Source of the DNA: an uncultured Saprospiraceae bacterium
GTDB lineage: Bacteria; Bacteroidota; Bacteroidia; Chitinophagales; Saprospiraceae
Direction: 5' to 3'
DNA length: 5,571 nt
NCBI GenBank assembly: GCA_937930625.1
Contig: CALHBW010000363.1
Span: 1 to 5,571 of the forward strand
Position numbers and translations under genes: made by a program. Of the stretch, positions 1-5,412 are shown in pieces. The stretch's first letter is position 1. Every line of letters starts with the position of its first letter. The notes beneath the pieces were generated by a model. It made no database searches and was not told the DNA's origin. It saw only the letters and a program-made list of their open reading frames with translations.

Positions 1-309
1 AGCAATGATTTTTAAGTAATTGAATATTAAGTTAAACTACACTTGACAGCTAAAGCAGTCATTACAGTACGCTCAATCTATATTTATTAAATCAAAGAAG
101 CATTTTGATATTATAAATCCACTTATGTGTGTCACACTCAATTGATTTACAGTATTTTATGAAGTGATTAAAAATTACTTTACAAGTATTTTAATTTATA
201 ATTATTTAAAAATCAAAATAATATAAAATTATTGTGTTTTTATTTATTAATAAAATAAATTCACTTGACGCTCACTACTTAAGCCGTCAGTGCAGACCCA
301 ACTTGAATT
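1..309. other. AT-rich gene-free region upstream of the cyclase gene
   Basis: No reading frame enters from the left edge: all three forward frames meet a stop within about 20 bases, and no convincing coding frame is seen on the other strand. The stretch 70-260 is extremely AT-rich. The word CACTTGAC occurs at 40-47 and 262-269, each followed by a related GTCAkTrCAG word (58-67 and 286-295), so the two ends of the AT-rich block resemble each other. A short palindrome GTGTG-T-CACAC lies at 127-137. The promoter of the downstream gene is presumably here, but I could not pick a convincing TAnnTTTG element with correctly spaced TTG. Confidence 0.6.
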
Positions 310-939
310 ATGCTATACGACATCACCGTACCCACGCACCCCGAATTACCTGTCTGGAAAGGCGATAATAAAGCTGAAATATGGCAATCTGCCCGCATAG
401 CCGATGGCGATATTTGCAATGTATCGAATCTGAAAATGGGTGTACACACAGGCACGCATATAGATGCGCCACTCCACTTCCTTGATGGCGGAAAAACGAC
501 TGATGAGATACCGCTTCTCCAACTTGTAGGGAAGTGTTTTGTGGTAGCATTGGAAGGGCGAAAAGAAATCACTGCACAAGATTTGAAGTCGGCAAAAATA
601 CCTTTGGACACCTCAAAATTGTTGATAAAAACCGATAATTCTAATTTGTGGAAAGACCTGTCGCATCCATTTTACGAAGATTATTGCGCCCTCACGCCCG
701 ATGCTGCCGAGTGGGTGCGCGAGAGAGGAATCAGCTTGGTCGGGATTGATTATCTGTCAATTAGCCTATTCAAAGACCCACCCGAAATTGTACATCAAAT
801 CCTATTGAAAGCTGCAATCGTCATCGTAGAAGGCTTGAACCTGACGGATATTTCGGCGGGACATTATCGGCTGTTTTGTTTGCCGATGAAAGTAAAAGAC
901 GTGGACGGCATTCCGGCAAGAGTTATTTTGGAAAAATAG
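310..939 (+). CDS. cyclase family protein, kynurenine formamidase-like metal-dependent hydrolase
   Basis: The 209-residue product has the hallmark of the cyclase/KynB family (Pfam Cyclase, PF04199): HTGTHIDAPLHF at residues 46-57. Known KynB enzymes bind a two-metal site through HxxxHxD plus a later His and Glu, with a nearby catalytic His. Here these map by spacing to H46, H50 and D52, then H162 and E174 (12 apart, as in KynB), with H56 as the catalytic His. The N-terminal segment YDITVPTHPELPVWKGD also fits the family, and the length is typical. There is no signal peptide, so the enzyme should be cytoplasmic. KynB hydrolyses N-formylkynurenine in tryptophan breakdown, but relatives act on other amides or lactones and no kynurenine-pathway gene is nearby, so the substrate is open. 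The ATG at 310 is the natural start because the conserved N-terminal strand begins at once; no Shine-Dalgarno is seen. The gene appears intact and probably monocistronic. Confidence 0.88.
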   Translation: MLYDITVPTHPELPVWKGDNKAEIWQSARIADGDICNVSNLKMGVHTGTHIDAPLHFLDGGKTTDEIPLLQLVGKCFVVALEGRKEITAQDLKSAKIPLDTSKLLIKTDNSNLWKDLSHPFYEDYCALTPDAAEWVRERGISLVGIDYLSISLFKDPPEIVHQILLKAAIVIVEGLNLTDISAGHYRLFCLPMKVKDVDGIPARVILEK

Positions 940-977
940 GAAGTGCTGACGAAAGTACGAAGCTATAATTAGGATTC

Positions 978-1014
978 ATTTGCGAAAAACCTCAAAATTC
1001 CCGAAATTTGCGAA
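978..1014 (+). repeat. short direct repeat ATTTGCGAA (two copies) inside an ATTAGG/CCTAAT inverted pair
   Basis: ATTTGCGAA occurs exactly at 978-986 and 1006-1014, 28 bases apart. The pair is bracketed by ATTAGG (968-973) and its reverse complement CCTAAT (1015-1020). The TTTG within each copy resembles the 3' half of the Bacteroidota -7 element; the first copy reads TTCATTTG, one mismatch from TAnnTTTG. This could be the promoter or an operator of yebC, but no correctly placed -33 TTG is evident. A chance repeat in AT-rich DNA cannot be excluded. Confidence 0.3.
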
Positions 1015-1015
1015 C

Positions 1016-1136
1016 CTAATGAATGAGTGAATGAATGTTGAATGAATGAATCGCACAAAAATATTCATTCATTCTTTCATTCAAAATTCATTCATTATCA
1101 ATTCATTCATTAAAAATTCACTCATTCACTCATTAG
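1016..1136. repeat. GAAT/ATTC tetranucleotide repeat forming a nested inverted repeat in the yebC leader
   Basis: The left part (1016-1051) consists of degenerate GAAT units and the right part (1063-1136) of ATTC units, so the two halves are reverse complements. The core is a perfect 12-bp inverted repeat: GAATGAATGAAT at 1040-1051 against ATTCATTCATTC at 1063-1074, with an 11-base loop. An outer pair, CTAATGAATGAGTGAATG near 1016 against the segment ending CACTCATTAG at 1136, matches with a few transitions. Short AT-rich spacers break up the right arm. The block ends 2 bases before the yebC ATG and would be transcribed as its leader. No T-tract follows, so it is not a typical terminator. Simple repeats of this kind can change length by slippage. 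Confidence 0.85.
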
Positions 1137-1138
1137 TT

Positions 1139-1864
1139 ATGGGAAGAGCATTTGAATATAGAAAAGCCACGAAGTTTGCACGTTGGGACAGGATGGCAAA
1201 GCAATTTACGAAAGCCGGAAGACAAATCGCGATGGCAGTAAAACAGGGCGGACCCGACCCCGATACCAACGTAGTTTTGCGCCGTGCCATACAAAACGCC
1301 AAAGCAGTACAGATGCCCAAAGACCGCATCGAATCTGCCATCAAAAAAGCCTCCGACAAAGATACTACCGGATTTGATGTTGTCATTTATGAAGGCATGG
1401 CACCGCATGGCGTAGCCCTCGTTGTAGAAACCGCCACAGACAATACGACCCGAACGGTAGCCAATGTGCGTTCTTATTTTCGGAAGAAAAACGGTACGCT
1501 CGGCACATCAGGCATGCACAATTTTATTTTTGACCGCAAAGGCGTATTTTACATCGAACCGGAACACATCGCGGATGCAGAGGAGTTTGAATTGGAATTT
1601 ATTGATTTTGGTTTGGAGAAAATCGTAAAAGAGACGGTAGAAGAAAAGGAATTTTACCAAGTCTATGTCGATTTTGAGGATTTTGGTAAAATGCAGGAAG
1701 CACTCGAAAAACAAGAAATTAAAGTCGAAAAATCAGAATTGGAACGCATCCCAAATGTCAGCAAAGAAATCACCAATGAAGAACATCTCGACGAGGTGCT
1801 TGCCCTCATTGACCTCATGGAACAAGACGATGATGTGACGAATGTTTTTCATAATCTTGCGTGA
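1139..1864 (+). CDS. yebC: YebC/PmpR/TACO1-family regulatory protein
   Basis: The 241-residue product is a full-length YebC-family protein (PF01709). Recognisable blocks in order are MGRAFEYRKATKFARWDRMAK at the start, GGPDPDTN (37-44), MPKDRIESAIKKA (59-71), YEGMAPHGVA (84-93), TDNTTRTVANVR (100-111), GTSG (122-125) and DDDVTNVFHN (230-239). The family is cytoplasmic; members have been described as DNA-binding regulators (PmpR) and, more recently, as ribosome-associated factors that relieve stalling at proline-rich stretches, like mitochondrial TACO1. Which applies here cannot be read from the sequence. An in-frame ATG at 1046 would add 31 residues, but these are encoded entirely by the ATTC repeat (Ile/His/Ser/Phe/Asn-rich) and the family begins with MGR or MAG, so 1139 is preferred. 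No Shine-Dalgarno precedes it. The gene converges on the minus-strand gene, with a hairpin between them. Confidence 0.93.
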   Translation: MGRAFEYRKATKFARWDRMAKQFTKAGRQIAMAVKQGGPDPDTNVVLRRAIQNAKAVQMPKDRIESAIKKASDKDTTGFDVVIYEGMAPHGVALVVETATDNTTRTVANVRSYFRKKNGTLGTSGMHNFIFDRKGVFYIEPEHIADAEEFELEFIDFGLEKIVKETVEEKEFYQVYVDFEDFGKMQEALEKQEIKVEKSELERIPNVSKEITNEEHLDEVLALIDLMEQDDDVTNVFHNLA

Positions 1865-1882
1865 TGAATCCAAATAATATCT

Positions 1883-1908
1883 CAGGGACAGGTCACGACC
1901 TGTCCCTG
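1883..1908 (+). terminator. perfect 11-bp hairpin between convergent genes, probable terminator
   Basis: CAGGGACAGGT (1883-1893) pairs perfectly with ACCTGTCCCTG (1898-1908) around the four-base loop CACG, beginning 19 bases after the yebC stop. A T-rich but not uninterrupted stretch (TATTTATAG) follows on the plus strand. Nothing comparable to a U-tract follows on the minus strand, so it serves yebC better than the convergent gene, although a symmetrical stem could act on both. An alternative reading is a dispersed palindromic repeat unit. Confidence 0.65.
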
Positions 1909-1961
1909 TATTTATAGTGTAATCATCAAAAATATATTGGTAGCGATTCCCAAATAAAAAT

Positions 1962-3485
1962 TTAACCCAAAGTGTAGTCTTCCTCTTGTAATTGTTCGAC
2001 TTTTTCTTTCAGCCATTGGCGTTGTATAAAAGGAGATTCAGTGAGTAGTTCTTCCATAAATTTATCGGTACTTCCTCTTACCTTTTCGTTCCGCAAGGTT
2101 CTCTTTTTTCGATTGACAATGCGTTTGAGTAGGTTGACAAAGTTATTGTAAGAAGTACGTAGATATTCTGACATTTTTTTGTTGCGTGTGGACATCACGT
2201 AGTGGCGTATAGAATCCAATTCATAGTCAATTGGATCGGTTTTAACGATGCCTATAGCTAAGGCTTGCTGCTCATAATATATCTTTATCAAGAGGACTTT
2301 GAATCGAAGATGATAAATGAAGTCTTCGGGAGAGGTAATTTTTAACAACTGGTCATGCGATTCATCGAAAGCTCCATTTTGGAAATGCAGTAAAGCTCTA
2401 CAATAACTCAAAGTGTATTCTTTTGAATCTGGATTGAGTTTTTCTTGATATTGAGACATAAAGCCTTCTGTCCAATCTATTTTTTGCAGTTGGAGTGCAT
2501 TGGTAACGATATTGATAAATTGATGAGCAGAAAAGTAAATACCTGTAGTCCAACAATTTAACCTCAAACCTAACTCGTTCAATTCTTGCCGTTCTACTAT
2601 AAATTTATTTTTACCTAACAAAATTAACCTTCCACAATAATTACTAAGGTAAGCTATAAACTGTCGCACGATAAAAACATCAAACTTCTCATTATGATTA
2701 AACAGTACTTTTTTCAGGCTGTAAAAGTGTTCTGATTTTTCTTTTTCTATGAGATTCATTAAAGAATAATACATCTTAATGAGGGAAAAGTCTTCATCAG
2801 GTTTGTTCTCAATATACTGTCTAAGTGGTTCTATTAGTGGGTAGTCATAATTGATTTTACGTATTTTTTCTGCATTTTTAGCCGCACAATAGTACTTTAA
2901 CATTCTTATCAAATGTGTGTCCCATAGCCTTTCTATTAATTCCTCTTGTATTTTACAGTCGCTATTTCGATTATTTAATATGATGTCTATGTGAAATATT
3001 CTTTCAGTTACTTGAAAGATATTTTCGTAAAATGAAATATTCTTATCAGGCGCAGACAGAAGTTCTTTTTTGGATTTTTCTAAAATAGAAGATGCCAGTT
3101 TGTATTGTTGTCTTTCCATTAAAATATCCACCAAATAGCAGTTAGCACCAACATTATTTTCTTTAAACTTTTGCCAACATAAAAATTCCTGAATCTGTCC
3201 GGTTAGAGCAGACATTGTCTGTCGAAGTATCAGTGCATCCTTAGCAGAAAACTCCTTGTTTTTAGAGTTGTTTTCTGTGTTAATATACCGTAGTAGGATG
3301 TTTTTGTCTATTGGTTTATCCAGTTTCCTATATATGGCTTGTAATCCCTTGTACAGCTTAAGCACTTTTTCAGATTTATTATGAAATCTTGAGGATAACC
3401 AGTCATCAAATTGTTTGAGTTCCCTTTTATTTAGCGTTTTTAGTAATAAAAATAGCTTGGGATTATGAACGAATTTATCGGACAT
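1962..3485 (-). CDS. hypothetical helical TPR-like protein, Saprospiraceae-type family
   Basis: The 507-residue product has no signal peptide or membrane segment and looks almost wholly alpha-helical, so it is probably cytoplasmic. The N-terminal block (residues 10-48) has the pattern LLLKTLNKRELKQFDDWLSSRFHNK; a similar 'helix, then S-S/P-x-F/H-N-K' opening recurs in a family of uncharacterised Saprospiraceae proteins that I recall having many paralogues. Residues 305-410 look like tandem helical hairpins of the TPR kind (YFSAHQFINIVTNALQL, then CRALLHFQNGAFDESHDQLL). The C-terminal 70 residues are basic (KRIVNRKKR, 454-462) and end in an acidic tail. No catalytic motif is visible, so a scaffold or protein-interaction role is only a guess. 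The start at 3485 is the first ATG and its leader is AT-rich. The gene is convergent with yebC and divergent from the secreted-protein gene, so it is probably transcribed alone. Confidence 0.85.
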   Translation of the reverse strand: MSDKFVHNPKLFLLLKTLNKRELKQFDDWLSSRFHNKSEKVLKLYKGLQAIYRKLDKPIDKNILLRYINTENNSKNKEFSAKDALILRQTMSALTGQIQEFLCWQKFKENNVGANCYLVDILMERQQYKLASSILEKSKKELLSAPDKNISFYENIFQVTERIFHIDIILNNRNSDCKIQEELIERLWDTHLIRMLKYYCAAKNAEKIRKINYDYPLIEPLRQYIENKPDEDFSLIKMYYSLMNLIEKEKSEHFYSLKKVLFNHNEKFDVFIVRQFIAYLSNYCGRLILLGKNKFIVERQELNELGLRLNCWTTGIYFSAHQFINIVTNALQLQKIDWTEGFMSQYQEKLNPDSKEYTLSYCRALLHFQNGAFDESHDQLLKITSPEDFIYHLRFKVLLIKIYYEQQALAIGIVKTDPIDYELDSIRHYVMSTRNKKMSEYLRTSYNNFVNLLKRIVNRKKRTLRNEKVRGSTDKFMEELLTESPFIQRQWLKEKVEQLQEEDYTLG

Positions 3486-3591
3486 TTTTTGTACTTTTTT
3501 TAATTTAATATTTTAAATGAGTAAAGTATAAGGTTTTTAAAAATAGATTTTTGTGAGAAATTTATTAAGGATTAAAAAAATATTTTAACAT

Positions 3592-3614
3592 AAAAAAAGC
3601 ATGAACAATGCTTT
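3592..3614 (-). terminator. small hairpin with T-tail on the minus strand, terminator- or attenuator-like
   Basis: Read on the minus strand, AAAGCAT (3614-3608) pairs with ATGCTTT (3602-3596) around the loop TGTTC, and four further T residues follow. This is the form of a weak intrinsic terminator. It lies about 110 bases upstream of the minus-strand gene, so it would either attenuate that gene's own leader or block antisense transcription coming from the right. The stem has only two G-C pairs, so its function is doubtful. Confidence 0.3.
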
Positions 3615-3648
3615 AAAATTACACACAACAACATAAATTATTTTGATA

Positions 3649-3656
3649 TACATTTG
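3649..3656 (+). promoter_or_regulatory. Bacteroidota -7 promoter element (TACATTTG) for the secreted-protein gene
   Basis: TACATTTG is an exact match to the Bacteroidota housekeeping -7 consensus TAnnTTTG and lies in the divergent intergenic region, 67 bases upstream of the ATG at 3724. A transcript would start near 3662 and have a leader of about 60 bases. No TTG is present about 20 bases further upstream, so the -33 half is missing or degenerate. Confidence 0.5.
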
Positions 3657-3723
3657 CATCAACAATGAAATTAAGCTTAATGTTCTTGTGACAACACTTT
3701 ATTGTTAATTAAACCAAAATTTT

Positions 3724-4203
3724 ATGAAAATCTTAAAATTTTTCGTCTCAATTTTTCTCTTTCTGAGCCTCACTAGCCAAGTAGAAGCGCAAAGAGGGGA
3801 AATGCAGCCTTTGCCGGAGGATGTAGATACATATTCACCTCCTCCTACCTACGAACCACAGATTAAAATGAGATGTCGTAAATCTACATCCACTGCAACG
3901 GTACCTCCCGGAAATTATTGTTACGTGATAACGGTTACCCTTGTAGATGAAAACGACATGGAAGTGGGAGCAGATAAGGCTGAATATTTATCCGCAAACT
4001 ACTACCATTGCGAGAAGGTGTCGGATACACCTGTTACTTCACTTAATGCAGTTTTTTGTTTTGGACCGGATTCTTGTGGACCAACTATTGATACTAATAC
4101 TCCAGACAATTATTATCATGTTGACTGTGGTGTCTATAATTCAGTATACAGAGAAGGCTGCGATGTTATAGTAGGTGAATATATATCGGGTTGCGGACCT
4201 TGA
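3724..4203 (+). CDS. secreted cysteine-rich hypothetical protein
   Basis: The 159-residue product begins with a clear Sec signal peptide: a basic start (MKILK), a hydrophobic core from F6 to L16, and a likely signal peptidase I site after VEA (residue 22). There is no lipobox cysteine. A proline-rich linker (residues 27-46, with PPP at 39-41) leads into a domain rich in Tyr, Val, Thr and Cys that is probably beta-stranded. Eight cysteines lie at 51, 66, 96, 112, 118, 135, 146 and 157, enough for four disulfides after export to the periplasm or outside. No T9SS C-terminal domain is recognisable, and the protein ends abruptly at GCGP. I do not recognise the family and give no function. The ATG at 3724 directly starts the signal peptide. 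The leader ATTAAACCAAAATTTT (3708-3723) closely resembles that of the lipoprotein gene at 4520. No clear terminator follows. Confidence 0.82.
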   Translation: MKILKFFVSIFLFLSLTSQVEAQRGEMQPLPEDVDTYSPPPTYEPQIKMRCRKSTSTATVPPGNYCYVITVTLVDENDMEVGADKAEYLSANYYHCEKVSDTPVTSLNAVFCFGPDSCGPTIDTNTPDNYYHVDCGVYNSVYREGCDVIVGEYISGCGP

Positions 4204-4309
4204 ATGAGTTGATAATAGCTCTAATTTCCGGTAATTTTTATACACTATAAAATAACTACTTAGAGTAATAAGAAAACTTTGATTGCCTTTAATAGACCAA
4301 ACAATAATT

Positions 4310-4459
4310 AATTAAACGATAACAACCCCAAAAAAACATCACAACTTAGACAAAATCGCATAGCCATGACGGAATACTCCGGTACTCACATTGCGTGAGC
4401 ATGGCTATGTATTGTCTAAGGTGATTGACGATGTAAAGATTCAATTAAAACGATGACAA
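4310..4459 (+). repeat. imperfect direct repeats flanking the structured element
   Basis: AATTAAACGATAACAA (4310-4325) and AATTAAAACGATGACAA (4443-4459) differ by one inserted A and one A-to-G change. They lie 12 bases before and 17 bases after the palindromic element at 4338-4425. They could mark an old insertion or duplication, or be two copies of a protein-binding site. The AT-rich half of the word lowers its significance. Confidence 0.4.
4338..4425. other. palindromic three-way-junction element, candidate structured RNA or mobile palindromic repeat
   Basis: The gap between the two exported-protein genes contains a long foldable element. From the outside in: ATCAC (4338-4342) pairs with GTGAT (4421-4425); AA is bulged at 4343-4344; CTTAGACAA (4345-4353) pairs with TTGTCTAAG (4412-4420); there is an internal loop of AATCG (4354-4358) against TA (4410-4411); and CATAGCCATG (4359-4368) pairs with CATGGCTATG (4400-4409). 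The tip holds two hairpins, CGGA/TCCG (4370-4373, 4378-4381) and CTCAC/GTGAG (4385-4389, 4395-4399). All 24 main-stem pairs are Watson-Crick, with no G-U, so both DNA strands fold equally well. No T-run follows, so it is not an ordinary terminator. It is richer in G+C than its AT-rich surroundings. It could be a cis-acting leader for the gene at 4520, an independent RNA, or a MITE/REP-like insertion. The function is unknown. Confidence 0.75.
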
Positions 4460-4519
4460 ACAAGCCTTTATAACTCCATCAAGACATTAACATTTTTTAT
4501 TAAACAAAATTTTTAACTA

Positions 4520-5212
4520 ATGAAAACTTTAAGATTAAAAAGTATTTTATTTGGTCTAATAGCTGTTTTTGCTATTGCCGCTGTAATGACTTCTTGCGAA
4601 CAGGAGTCTATTGAAAACCTGACAGAAGAAGCAATCACTGAGAATGTCTCATCGAAGGCATGGACGCAAACATTTGAAAGGCAACTAACCCATAGCCGCT
4701 ATGATGCCGAAGAACGTATGAGTGACGGAGATATGAACACGACTAGCACTGATATTGAATTTGGAAAAGATCATCATGTAGAACAACATGTAGGTTTGTG
4801 CTTCAAATACATAGACATTCCGCAAGGAGCACAAATCTGTGATGCTTACATTGAATTTGTGGCAGATGGCACTACCCGCGACAATTTTACCGTAGAAATC
4901 ACCGGACATGATATAGATGATCCAATAGGTTTTTATGGCTACGACTATGAAATATCTAATAGACCCCGAACAAGTGCCTATCGTAACTGGACCTTTGGAA
5001 GTAAAACGTGGAGAACTAACAAAATTGTTCGGTCACCAGATATTTCTTCAATTGTCCAAGAAATTGTGGATCGTGGCGGTTGGTTTTCCGGCAGTGATAT
5101 GGCGTTTGTTTTTGAAACAAAGTACGGTAATGGTACTAGAAGGGTTTATTCTTACGACCATCAGGATGGTAGTAAAAGTGCCAAATTAGTTATCACTTAT
5201 GGAGGTTGTTGA
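4520..5212 (+). CDS. lipoprotein with a single beta-rich (DNRLRE/CBM96-like) domain
   Basis: The 230-residue product has a lipoprotein signal: basic MKTLRLK, a hydrophobic stretch of about 16 residues, and the lipobox MTSC with C26 as the lipidated residue. The following residues are acidic (EQESIENLTEE), which in Bacteroidota can direct lipoproteins to the outer face of the outer membrane; that location is inferred. Residues 47-229 form one domain that I recognise from modular secreted proteins of marine bacteria: DAEERMSDGDMNTTSTDIEFG, VGLCFKYIDIPQGAQICDAYIEFVAD, then NRPRTSAYRNW, RSPDISSIVQEIVDRGGWFSG and a final SAKLVITY strand. It resembles DNRLRE/CBM96-type jelly-roll domains, which bind carbohydrate or serve as stalk modules, but here it stands alone with no enzyme attached. 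Other cysteines are C94, C107 and the very last residue, C230. No T9SS tail is seen. The start is the first ATG after ATTAAACAAAATTTTT (4499-4514); there is no Shine-Dalgarno. Confidence 0.85.
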   Translation: MKTLRLKSILFGLIAVFAIAAVMTSCEQESIENLTEEAITENVSSKAWTQTFERQLTHSRYDAEERMSDGDMNTTSTDIEFGKDHHVEQHVGLCFKYIDIPQGAQICDAYIEFVADGTTRDNFTVEITGHDIDDPIGFYGYDYEISNRPRTSAYRNWTFGSKTWRTNKIVRSPDISSIVQEIVDRGGWFSGSDMAFVFETKYGNGTRRVYSYDHQDGSKSAKLVITYGGC

Positions 5213-5300
5213 TTATCACGCATAACCTTGAAAACAATGTAACCCCCAAAAATCTTCAACGAACCACGACCAAAAGATAAATAAAGTGTGGTTCACATCT

Positions 5301-5334
5301 GAAGGGCAGACTCGAAAGGTCTGTCCTTCTTTTT
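5301..5334 (+). terminator. intrinsic terminator after the lipoprotein gene
   Basis: GAAGGGCAGAC (5301-5311) pairs with GTCTGTCCTTC (5319-5329) through 11 pairs including one G-U, around the loop TCGAAAG, and five T residues follow at 5330-5334. This is a textbook rho-independent terminator 88 bases beyond the lipoprotein stop. It separates that gene from the sigma-factor gene. A weaker GAACCAC/GTGGTTC pair (5261-5267, 5288-5294) lies just before it. Confidence 0.85.
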
Positions 5335-5412
5335 ATATGCTGTAAACTCACCGCACATCAAGAACTTTTTTTACTGGAAAATCCTTCATAACTTGTAATT
5401 CCAAACTCCCCC

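Noticed and set aside
126..138. CRP/FNR-type operator at the GTGTG-T-CACAC palindrome
   Set aside because: The half-site spacing (one central base) does not match TGTGA-N6-TCACA or TTGAT-N4-ATCAA, and it lies about 170 bases from the nearest start codon.
279..611. 110-residue open frame on the minus strand overlapping the cyclase gene start
   Set aside because: It lies opposite a clearly conserved coding sequence carrying the HTGTHID motif, and its translation has no recognisable domain; it is a shadow frame.
1016..1136. CRISPR array
   Set aside because: The repeated unit is a 4-base simple sequence in opposite orientations, without 25-35-base repeats or regular spacers.
4338..4425. Integron attC site
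   Set aside because: The element has two stem blocks with an internal loop and a variable tip, like attC, but its ends do not contain the RYYYAAC/GTTRRRY core boxes in either orientation and no gene cassette or integrase is seen.
4338..4425. Rho-independent terminator of the secreted-protein gene
   Set aside because: No T-tract follows on either strand, and the element starts more than 130 bases after the stop codon.
4935..5189. 84-residue open frame inside the lipoprotein gene
   Set aside because: It overlaps the conserved domain in another frame and has no recognisable features of its own.
3724..5212. T9SS C-terminal sorting domain in the two exported proteins
   Set aside because: Neither C-terminus shows the usual conserved end (PxGxY...GxY...LV/K-type pattern); both end in short Gly/Cys sequences.
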